From: Alphaproteobacteria bacterium | GTDB taxonomy: Bacteria > Pseudomonadota > Alphaproteobacteria > Micavibrionales > SZUA-601 | DNA: 44,391 nt | Direction of reading: 5' to 3' | NCBI GenBank assembly: GCA_003250865.1 | Contig: QKJH01000181.1 | Span: 1-44,391, forward strand | In this document: positions 38,097 through 44,391 of the stretch, piece after piece | Layout of the letters: each line of letters starts with the position of its first letter | Position numbering within the stretch: the first letter of the stretch is position 1 | The notes under the pieces: generated by a model | Database searches by the model: none | What the model saw: only the letters and a program-made list of their open reading frames with translations | What the model was told of the DNA's origin: nothing | Translations under genes and position numbers: made by a program

Positions 38097-40880
38097 TTAT
38101 CGTCCTATATAATGATCGTCGTATGCCGAACCGTTGATATTGATGGCGTTGGAATTGATTCGCGCCGACAACATTCCTGCTGGTGTCCAGTAATCATATA
38201 AATAGCAGGATACGGTATAATTCCCGTTCGGGAACCAAAGCGGAGTGTAATGAAGCCTTCTTCCGTCCGCATACGGATTTATCTGAAATTGAAATGTTCC
38301 CGATATAGATTGCAAGGTACGGTATTTGCCTGTTACCGCCTGATATGAAAACTCAGGGAAAGTGGCATAAGCACGTTGAATCGCCGTATATCCCGCGCTT
38401 CCGGGATAAACTGCACCGCTTACCGAAGTCATTGAGGGATAAAGCGAAAGCGTGTACCCATATCCCGATTTCATGTGCCACTGCCCGCCTGCGTATTGTG
38501 CGGATGGAGAGTTGCTATCAGGCGTTATTGTCGGTGTTGAGGCGGTGGATATTCTAATACCGTAGGTTGTTCTGACAAACGTACCACCTGAATAGCTCCA
38601 TTCGCTCCATGTGGCGGTATCAGCATAAACGGTGGGCGATGAGCTTACCGTCCACCCGGCAGGCTTATTTGCTTCGTACTGCGTGTTTGGCGTTTGCGAC
38701 GTAGCGTCTGAATAAATATATTGAGAAGTATAGAAATAATTGTTACCTGTGTTGCCATCGTAGATATTTGAAGATACAGACGCATTCAGATAAACATATC
38801 TGCCCGACGCATCAGGAGGGATATACCATTTAAAATAGACAAGATTGCTGTCATATGCGGGAATGACGGTTCCTTTGGCTGTATTCACAAGATAAACCAA
38901 CGATCCGCTGGGATTGTAATAATAGGCGTAAAACCAAACAGTGGCATTGTTGCCCGGTATCAGATTTCGTCCACTGTAATTGTTAATTCTATAGCTTGTG
39001 ATGACTTCCGTTCCTGCACGATAATTACTATTTGGTGCAATGATGGAAATGCCCGCATCTACCTGACTGTTGACTGTTATAGTTGTGGAAGCTGTTTGAT
39101 TATTTGTGGTGTTTGCTTCGGAAGCTCGGTCATTCCAGTTTATCCGTGCATAAATGATTTTTGTCCCCGTACCACTTCCGACATTCAGATTGAAGGTATG
39201 ATAACCTATGCCGTATGCTGAAAAATTAACATATTGAGTAGCCACCACCTGACCGTTGTAAACAAGCTCAACAGGGATATTGTAATAGGCTTTTAAAAGG
39301 TTCCAGTTATCGGTACGACATGTGACGGTTACGGTTTGGCTTTCATAAACAGATGTTGACGATACCGACAGATCGCTAATGGAAAAATCCCGGTATTCTT
39401 TGACCGGAAAGGTTGTTGTTCTCTCATTATCATATGGGTCGGTTTCAGAATCCTTGGCAGCAAAGTTGATGCGGGTTTTCAGCACACGGTCATTTGTTCC
39501 CCAGCCGATATTTTTCGTGTAAGTTCGTGTAATAGTTTGATAACCGCCCGAAAAGTTAATATAGTCGGTATAAAAAAGCACATTGTCCAGATACAATTCG
39601 CACTTCACGTTGTTTTGAGCAATGTTCCGGTAATTTGTCCAATTTACCTCGAATGTGCAATTGGTATTTTCCGTAAGCTTTGCTGTACCGTATGATGTTA
39701 CTTGTTCACCGCTGATATTATACGCCGTCAGCCCCCATGTCCCAAAATCCCGCAACAAATGGATATTAACTGTTTTGGTACGGACATTATCTGAGTAGGT
39801 TGTTTCTGAGAAAGAATGTGAACCACTTGTACCGCCGTTTATTGCTGCCGTCAGAGTTTTGCTACCTTCAGAATAACCATTGACCGTGTAAGTTACCCAA
39901 TAACCTGAATATAGATCTGTATTCATCGACAGGTTATAATCAATGCTGCTGCCGCCCGACAGCGTGAGATTGGTCGGGATTGTCTGTGTTCCTTTTCCGT
40001 TATGATCGTTGGAATATAACACTCTGACCGTACCGCTTTCGGTGATGGTAGAATCCGCCTGTATTTCAGAAACCTTAAAATTCGTGGGATTTTGCCGGAC
40101 GATGGTACGCTTGTAATATTCTCTGATAGCGGGAGTACCAGAGGAACTGAATTCGCACAACATGGCTGCATTCTGCCAGTCTGACGCATAATAGGGCGCT
40201 GAATAATTCCGCACCGTGTCAGCCGTAAAGGTACTTGGATTTAATGGGTAAGTTGCTGTTTTGCAGTTGTTCATCCTTGTGGCATAGTAACTCCAACAAT
40301 AAGATTTCTGACTCCAATTCCAAAACTTGACCGGAAAAGTTTTTATCTGTGATGTCCAGTTTGAAGCATACACTTCCTTGCTCGGTGTTTCTACATTGCT
40401 TGAATCATTGATCTTAGCCTGTACCCAGCCTGTTTTACCTGCCTTTACACATTTATAATCATTATAGCTACTGGAATAGCCGCCGCCTTTTTGCCATAAG
40501 GTAAAGACCGTGTTAAGAGTCATCGTTCCGTTATAATTGTAAAAGTAGTTTTCAGCAAGCGTTTTTCCGCTCGATCCGTGTTCTGTGTTAAACTCCGCGA
40601 TGATGGTCGAATAGCGGAATTGATGATAATCCATGCCGCCCTCCAGAAACACCGTTTTTGAGGTAGAACCGGAAGAAATATTGATAAGATAGCCAAAAGC
40701 GTGTATTGCATATCCGGCGCTTCCATCATAGGACGGCATGGTGGTAGTCAATACGATTTTCTGCTGAACATCGTCCGCGCGAAATTCTGGCGTTGCCGCG
40801 CTTGCCGTAGCCGAACAAAAAATGACGCCGACTGTTGTCAGCGCCATTGTAAAAAGAATTTTTAATATTTTATTTTTCAC
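38097..40880 (-). CDS. Large secreted CARDB-type surface protein
   Basis: A 927-residue exported protein with a signal peptide (basic MKNKILK, hydrophobic core, cleavage likely after ATASA, about residue 28). The mature part is rich in Tyr, Asn, Ser and Thr. At least three immunoglobulin-like units of CARDB type follow each other at about residues 375-505, 510-620 and 620-735; two contain the recurring short motif VNFSA/INFSG. There is no LPxTG, no membrane tail and no S-layer repeat, so it is either released or held by the pilus proteins. The start is GTG with AGGAGG upstream. Position after the Tad-like genes suggests an adhesin used in cell contact; this is inference. Confidence 0.75.
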   Translation of the reverse strand: MKNKILKILFTMALTTVGVIFCSATASAATPEFRADDVQQKIVLTTTMPSYDGSAGYAIHAFGYLINISSGSTSKTVFLEGGMDYHQFRYSTIIAEFNTEHGSSGKTLAENYFYNYNGTMTLNTVFTLWQKGGGYSSSYNDYKCVKAGKTGWVQAKINDSSNVETPSKEVYASNWTSQIKTFPVKFWNWSQKSYCWSYYATRMNNCKTATYPLNPSTFTADTVRNYSAPYYASDWQNAAMLCEFSSSGTPAIREYYKRTIVRQNPTNFKVSEIQADSTITESGTVRVLYSNDHNGKGTQTIPTNLTLSGGSSIDYNLSMNTDLYSGYWVTYTVNGYSEGSKTLTAAINGGTSGSHSFSETTYSDNVRTKTVNIHLLRDFGTWGLTAYNISGEQVTSYGTAKLTENTNCTFEVNWTNYRNIAQNNVKCELYLDNVLFYTDYINFSGGYQTITRTYTKNIGWGTNDRVLKTRINFAAKDSETDPYDNERTTTFPVKEYRDFSISDLSVSSTSVYESQTVTVTCRTDNWNLLKAYYNIPVELVYNGQVVATQYVNFSAYGIGYHTFNLNVGSGTGTKIIYARINWNDRASEANTTNNQTASTTITVNSQVDAGISIIAPNSNYRAGTEVITSYRINNYSGRNLIPGNNATVWFYAYYYNPSGSLVYLVNTAKGTVIPAYDSNLVYFKWYIPPDASGRYVYLNASVSSNIYDGNTGNNYFYTSQYIYSDATSQTPNTQYEANKPAGWTVSSSPTVYADTATWSEWSYSGGTFVRTTYGIRISTASTPTITPDSNSPSAQYAGGQWHMKSGYGYTLSLYPSMTSVSGAVYPGSAGYTAIQRAYATFPEFSYQAVTGKYRTLQSISGTFQFQINPYADGRRLHYTPLWFPNGNYTVSCYLYDYWTPAGMLSARINSNAININGSAYDDHYIGR

Positions 40881-40892
40881 TTTTATTTCCTC

Positions 40893-41948
40893 CTATGCCT
40901 TTTTCCAATCGCACAAGAAGTTGAAGCAATTTTCACTGAATAACAGGACATTAAAATCGTTGCACTTGCCAAAGCCATAGCGATCCTCCCCGGTGGAGGG
41001 GTAAACGGCTACCTCGACATCCCGATAATATTTGATTCCGTTTTGCAGCTCATACGCGGATGCTCCGCTCTCAAAGGTTACATATACCCGCGCCCGGATA
41101 AGCTGAACGCCGTTGTTATACATCAGGTTTCCGTCAGTAACCACACTGGCGGTTGAAATAATTTTATTATTTATGGCAAATTGCATATATTCGCAAATAT
41201 CCATGTGTGCGGATTCTCCTGTCCAAAACACAAGATCGGTCAAATATTTATCCCTGTCATTAGGATTAACACTTTGAATTTTACGGTAATCAATCGAATA
41301 ATACTGCGTCAGACCGCCGATGGCTGCATTGGCGGCTTTATCCCATGTGTTATAACCGCGCCACTTCATCTGTGCGCCAGTGATGATGTCCCCGCCCTCC
41401 ATTATGGTATAATCATAATTATATAGCTCTTGCGGAACATTGCTGTTGACGGATACCCAATCAGTTGCCTTTGGCTTGTTTCCGCTTGCCCCGGCAGGTT
41501 CATCACCGCGCGGAACGGGGTCTACGCCGACCACACCGCCGGGTGGATTTGAGGGCGTTTTATCGGGATTATTTCCTTTACTGTCGCCCGTACCGACCGA
41601 AACATCGTTATCGGTCTTGGACGGCGTTTTGGTTTCGGTTTTAACATCCCCTTGTGCCGTAGGTGAATTAGGATCGTTTGTGGAACTGGGCGTTTTGTCC
41701 TCACCTACCTCTACGGAGATGTCTGCTCCGGTTTCCCCGGAATTAATGTCCGTCCCGGACTGTTCTGTTTCGGCGGGTGACGGAAACTGAACATTTATAT
41801 CCGAGGTCGTTCCGGGTGTTCCCTTCTGCTGGTCGGTTGGTACGGAAGGCTTATCGGCTGTCATCATTATGCCTGTGACAACAAGCATAATGACCAACAC
41901 AGCAGAGGTGACGGCAATAACAATTTTGTTTTTAGACAGCTTTTTCAT
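40893..41948 (-). CDS. Membrane-anchored Pro/Thr-rich protein, possibly DUF6550-like
   Basis: A 351-residue protein with an N-terminal membrane helix (VIAVTSAVLVIMLVVTGIMM, residues 10-29), a disordered linker rich in Pro, Thr, Asp, Ser and Gly (about 32-165) and a globular outer domain (about 170-351; MEGGDIITGAQMKWRGYNTW and YRKIQSVNPNDRDKYL). The linker should span the cell wall. Its length and setting resemble proteins tagged DUF6550 in clostridial elements, but I cannot confirm this. AAGGAGG precedes the ATG. It lies 12 bases before the CARDB protein gene and may present or stabilise it. Confidence 0.65.
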   Translation of the reverse strand: MKKLSKNKIVIAVTSAVLVIMLVVTGIMMTADKPSVPTDQQKGTPGTTSDINVQFPSPAETEQSGTDINSGETGADISVEVGEDKTPSSTNDPNSPTAQGDVKTETKTPSKTDNDVSVGTGDSKGNNPDKTPSNPPGGVVGVDPVPRGDEPAGASGNKPKATDWVSVNSNVPQELYNYDYTIMEGGDIITGAQMKWRGYNTWDKAANAAIGGLTQYYSIDYRKIQSVNPNDRDKYLTDLVFWTGESAHMDICEYMQFAINNKIISTASVVTDGNLMYNNGVQLIRARVYVTFESGASAYELQNGIKYYRDVEVAVYPSTGEDRYGFGKCNDFNVLLFSENCFNFLCDWKKA

Positions 41949-41970
41949 GGCCTTAATTTCCTCCTTTATA

Positions 41971-42450
41971 TTATTTTAAGTTGTAATACGCGGTGACCTT
42001 TTGCGAAATGTTCAGGTCAAACAATCGGTGTCCCGCAAAAGTTATGGGGACAATCACATTGTAAGTTGCCCTGAGCTTTAAGGTGTTTTCATACTCAAAG
42101 TCAACATTTGGACAGGTCATTTTATAAATCACATTCCCGTCTGAGTCTTTATGATACATCATGTTTCGTTCAATTCCTAACGTGTAAAAGGATAAAAGCG
42201 AAGTAACATAGAGGTTTTCATCAATGTTCTCGGTAAAGTCGGTTCCTTTTTTAATGGAATCGTAAATCGTAATGGCGTTTTTGGTCACGAAGCCATCCAG
42301 CACAATCTGGGTGTTTTCCCTTGCGCTTTGAATCATCGTCATGGTATTTGCATAAAACAGAACAACCGAAAGGATCATGGCGATTACCAGCGTAATAATG
42401 CAGGGCGTTATATAGCCGCTGCCGCGTTTGTTTAATATTTTCTTATTCAT
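41971..42450 (-). CDS. TadE-like pseudopilin
   Basis: A 159-residue protein with a type III/TadE-like start: short basic leader MNKKILNKRGSGY, then one membrane helix (ITPCIITLVIAMILSVVLFYANTM) and a small outer domain. The first methionine of the longer frame is a TTG without a ribosome site, so the ATG at 42450 is used, though its GGTGGAGGG is unusually close. The overlap with the upstream DUF4320 gene shows coupled translation. It is presumably a minor pilin of the Tad-like system. Confidence 0.7.
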   Translation of the reverse strand: MNKKILNKRGSGYITPCIITLVIAMILSVVLFYANTMTMIQSARENTQIVLDGFVTKNAITIYDSIKKGTDFTENIDENLYVTSLLSFYTLGIERNMMYHKDSDGNVIYKMTCPNVDFEYENTLKLRATYNVIVPITFAGHRLFDLNISQKVTAYYNLK

Positions 42451-42458
42451 CCCTCCAC

Positions 42459-42866
42459 CTACTTCCAATACTTTTCGGATATACCACTGTAAGCTGCCGT
42501 CAGCGTTATTGGAATTTTAAATGCCCCTAAACCTCTGACATAAGTGGAATAGGTCAATGTGATTTTCAAACTGTCACCAAGCTGTACCCGCTGGTATGTG
42601 GCGTTGTAATAGCTGGCCGTCCATGAATAAGAGGGGTATAGCCCCGTTTCACCCGCAAGCTCGTAATATCGCGTGCTGGTTTCACCCGTGGTGCTCCCGC
42701 TTGCGGTTGCAGCTTCAACCATTTCCTTTGCAAAGTAGTCCAAATCCTGTTTTATTGTGAGAAAAGAAAAGACATTCAGAGCCAAAACAATGACCATCAT
42801 AGAAACCATGACGCCTACTACGGTGTCAATATATCCCTCACCGTTTTTGCGTTTTAATATTTTCAT
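42459..42866 (-). CDS. DUF4320-family TadE-like protein
   Basis: A 135-residue protein beginning MKILKRKNGEGYIDTVVGVM with a membrane helix (VVGVMVSMMVIVLALNVFSFLTI) and FLTIKQDLDYFAKEMVEAAT just after it, which is the DUF4320 signature. KNGEGYI provides a class III prepilin-like processing site. The ATG at 42866 is chosen for GGAGGTGG just upstream; the longer frame starts inside the TadC-like gene. It is probably a minor pilin. Confidence 0.78.
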   Translation of the reverse strand: MKILKRKNGEGYIDTVVGVMVSMMVIVLALNVFSFLTIKQDLDYFAKEMVEAATASGSTTGETSTRYYELAGETGLYPSYSWTASYYNATYQRVQLGDSLKITLTYSTYVRGLGAFKIPITLTAAYSGISEKYWK

Positions 42867-42879
42867 ACCGCCACCTCCG

Positions 42880-43749
42880 TCAACTGAACAGAACGCCAAT
42901 GGAACTCATGATTTCCGTGATAATTACCACTGCATATACAAGCATAAAGCAGAACAGCAGGCAGAAGGATAACCGTTTGACCTTTCCCGGCACTTTTTGC
43001 GCTCTCATTCTGAGCAGTTGCCTTTGTATGTCTGCGAATTTCACCGAAAGCGACGCCCAATAAACGGCTGTATCATCGCCTCGGAGAACGCCGATCAGCC
43101 CCCGGCATACGTCGCTCATCATGGATGAACCGACGCGGGATTCTAACCTCGTCAAAGCGGCTTCGTAATTGCCGCTTCTCATATCGGCAACCGTAATATC
43201 CAATTCGTGTTTTAATTCTGATCCTGCATTTTCCCGGTAGGTTTCAAGAATATATAACACATCGCGGTTGTGTTTGATTGTTTTATCAATCGCAAAGACT
43301 AAACGCGGCAACTCGTATTCAATGGCCTCTCTCTTTGCCCGGATGCGCATACTCACGCCCCGGTATTCTCTTTGATACATATAGATTGTCAGAACCAGCA
43401 CGATGGGCGTAAACAACGGAAAAATAAAAAACACCGGCACTATAAAAATGCCGATGATCGCCGCTTTGATGATTGCGTTCGCCATGTGCCGTTCGGGGGA
43501 GATATTCATTCTGGCTGTCTGCAAGTCAGATTCAAGCTGTAACCGTCTGTATTCATTTAATCGGAGCTTCGACGAAATCCAGCTTGCTAAGTCTTTCAGC
43601 CATATTTCAAAACCGCTTATTTTCCGGCTCTGCATTTTGGATAACCCGGCAGCGGCTTTCGATGCTCTATAAAAGGGAATGCGAAAACAGTCTGCCAATA
43701 TAAAAAACAAGCCAATCCCTGATAGAGCGCCAACAATACCATGAAGCAT
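42880..43749 (-). CDS. TadC/GspF-like pilus platform protein
   Basis: A 289-residue polytopic protein with four membrane segments (about residues 4-22, 96-113, 116-130 and 265-286) and a central cytoplasmic helical domain (LPRLVFAIDKTIKHNRDVLYILETY and DITVADMRSGNYEAALTRLE), the layout of TadB/TadC type II secretion F proteins. GGAGGTGG precedes the ATG. It should form the inner-membrane platform of the pilus with the neighbouring TadB-like protein. The matching ATPase (TadA/CpaF) is not in the window. Confidence 0.8.
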   Translation of the reverse strand: MLHGIVGALSGIGLFFILADCFRIPFYRASKAAAGLSKMQSRKISGFEIWLKDLASWISSKLRLNEYRRLQLESDLQTARMNISPERHMANAIIKAAIIGIFIVPVFFIFPLFTPIVLVLTIYMYQREYRGVSMRIRAKREAIEYELPRLVFAIDKTIKHNRDVLYILETYRENAGSELKHELDITVADMRSGNYEAALTRLESRVGSSMMSDVCRGLIGVLRGDDTAVYWASLSVKFADIQRQLLRMRAQKVPGKVKRLSFCLLFCFMLVYAVVIITEIMSSIGVLFS

Positions 43750-43761
43750 TAGACCACCTCC

Positions 43762-44391
43762 TTAACGCTTGTATTCAATGGGCTTCGTATATTTTTTCAT
43801 AAACAAATCCGTTATCAAAATGACCGTTCCGCAGATGCCGAGTATGAGTTTTCCGGGGAAGCTGAATAATAAGGTATCAAACCAATCCCGGTTGAGCATA
43901 TACAACAAAGGAATATTCATCACGACCAAAAGAATCATCATCCAGTATTCATTTTTAGCGGCAGACAGCATTGTTTTCAATTCGCTGTTTACAATACGTA
44001 CGTCGGTCAATTTGCCCACGACCGAAAGAAGCGTATCCTTTAAGGTTCTATCGTCCTGGCATTGCAGGAGTGTGTCAACCCATTCCCTAAAAATGTCATT
44101 ATCAATTTTATTTTTTAGGTTGTTCAACGCGCGCTTCACATCGGAAGAAACGGCGGCTGTTTCGCCTAAAAATCCTCTGAATATCTCCCGGATCGGCGGC
44201 TTGATATAGATAATGTTTTCACTGACAGCCGCGATAATATCGTCACTTCTTATATATGATGTGCTGATGATACTAAGCGAAGTTTCCAATTCTTCTTTGA
44301 TATGCTTATCATAATAGGTCAGGGCGCTTTGTACATAAAAGAACGGGATGAGTGCCATTACCACTGAAAGGACGGGAAATAGAAAGAGATT
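43762..44391 (-). CDS. TadB-like pilus platform protein, partial
   Basis: The frame runs off the right edge; upstream of the first internal Met it continues as hydrophobic residues (NLFLFPVLSVV), so the start lies beyond 44391. The visible 209 residues have a helical cytoplasmic domain (IKEELETSLSIISTSYIRSDDIIAAV) and two C-terminal membrane segments (YWMMILLVVMNIPLLYML and FPGKLILGICGTVILIT). Together with the TadC-like gene 12 bases downstream it forms the usual pair of a Tad/Flp pilus platform. Confidence 0.75.
   Translation of the reverse strand, partial: NLFLFPVLSVVMALIPFFYVQSALTYYDKHIKEELETSLSIISTSYIRSDDIIAAVSENIIYIKPPIREIFRGFLGETAAVSSDVKRALNNLKNKIDNDIFREWVDTLLQCQDDRTLKDTLLSVVGKLTDVRIVNSELKTMLSAAKNEYWMMILLVVMNIPLLYMLNRDWFDTLLFSFPGKLILGICGTVILITDLFMKKYTKPIEYKR

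Larger units (their letters stand above)
11600..44391. mobile_element. Partial integrative conjugative element (Tn1549/CTn-like transfer genes with Tad-like pilus genes)
   Basis: From about 11.6 kb to the right edge every gene is on the minus strand, base composition shifts to higher GC, and the content is conjugative: relaxase, MobC, oriT-like repeats, VirD4, VirB4, VirB6, PrgI, a Maff2-like pilin, a CHAP hydrolase, primase, methylase-helicase and a Tad-like pilus section. The left limit must lie between the cupin stop and the CHAP gene. No integrase, excisionase or target duplication is visible; the rest of the element lies beyond 44391. A conjugative plasmid integrated in, or co-assembled with, the chromosome cannot be excluded. 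Confidence 0.85.

Overview
The window looks like the chromosome of an anaerobic, low-to-mid GC Gram-positive bacterium of class Clostridia. Strong AGGAGG ribosome sites, many ferredoxin-type proteins, NifX/MinD metal-cluster genes and a Tn1549/CTn-like conjugation module all point that way. No rRNA, tRNA, CRISPR array or insertion sequence was seen.

Left part (1-11579), AT-rich and host-like. Reading mostly on the minus strand there are: (i) a NifX-MinD-MinD-NifX operon with inserted ferredoxin domains, followed by three small Gly-rich DUF5320-type proteins, a DtxR/MntR-family regulator, a peptide deformylase and a COG0731-type radical SAM protein; (ii) a zinc/manganese-type ABC transporter operon (binding lipoprotein, ATPase, permease) ending in a Fur-family regulator that is probably its repressor; (iii) a Crp/Fnr-family regulator divergent from a plus-strand operon of a split membrane permease, whose second half carries a ferredoxin tail, plus a NapH-like polyferredoxin and, behind its own promoter, a small cupin. 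Shared promoter motifs tie these units together: a CATATG-centred element at three promoters, a CAAATG-N5-CATTTG palindrome at the zinc promoter, and TGTT-N8-AACA sites centred near -42 at both plus-strand promoters.

Right part (about 11.6-44.4 kb), visibly richer in GC, is one side of an integrative conjugative element or related conjugative island. Every gene is on the minus strand. In order of transcription from the right edge: Tad-like pilus platform proteins (TadB/TadC), two TadE/DUF4320 pseudopilin-like proteins, an anchored Pro/Thr-rich protein, a 927-residue secreted CARDB-type protein, a winged-helix protein, a run of small element proteins (YodL-like and others), a 2751-residue methylase-helicase, an AT-rich cargo gene with its own promoter and terminator, a TOPRIM primase, PcfM, a probable oriT, MobC, a relaxase, PcfB, an ArdC-like protein, VirD4, a Maff2/VirB2-like pilin, VirB6, PrgI, VirB4 and a CHAP-domain cell-wall hydrolase. 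Together these supply DNA processing (MobC, relaxase, primase, helicase), coupling (VirD4, PcfB), a mating channel (Maff2, VirB6, PrgI, VirB4), wall penetration (CHAP) and probably a surface appendage for cell contact. No integrase or attachment site is visible, and the right side of the element lies outside the window.

Points most worth a second look: the ferredoxin-linked split permease under apparent Crp/Fnr control; the shared CATATG operator; a probable -1 frameshift at a six-G run joining two open frames at about 35.55 kb; a neighbouring small gene whose conserved-looking N-terminus lies upstream of any canonical start codon; and the unknown AT-rich zinc-ribbon cargo gene.
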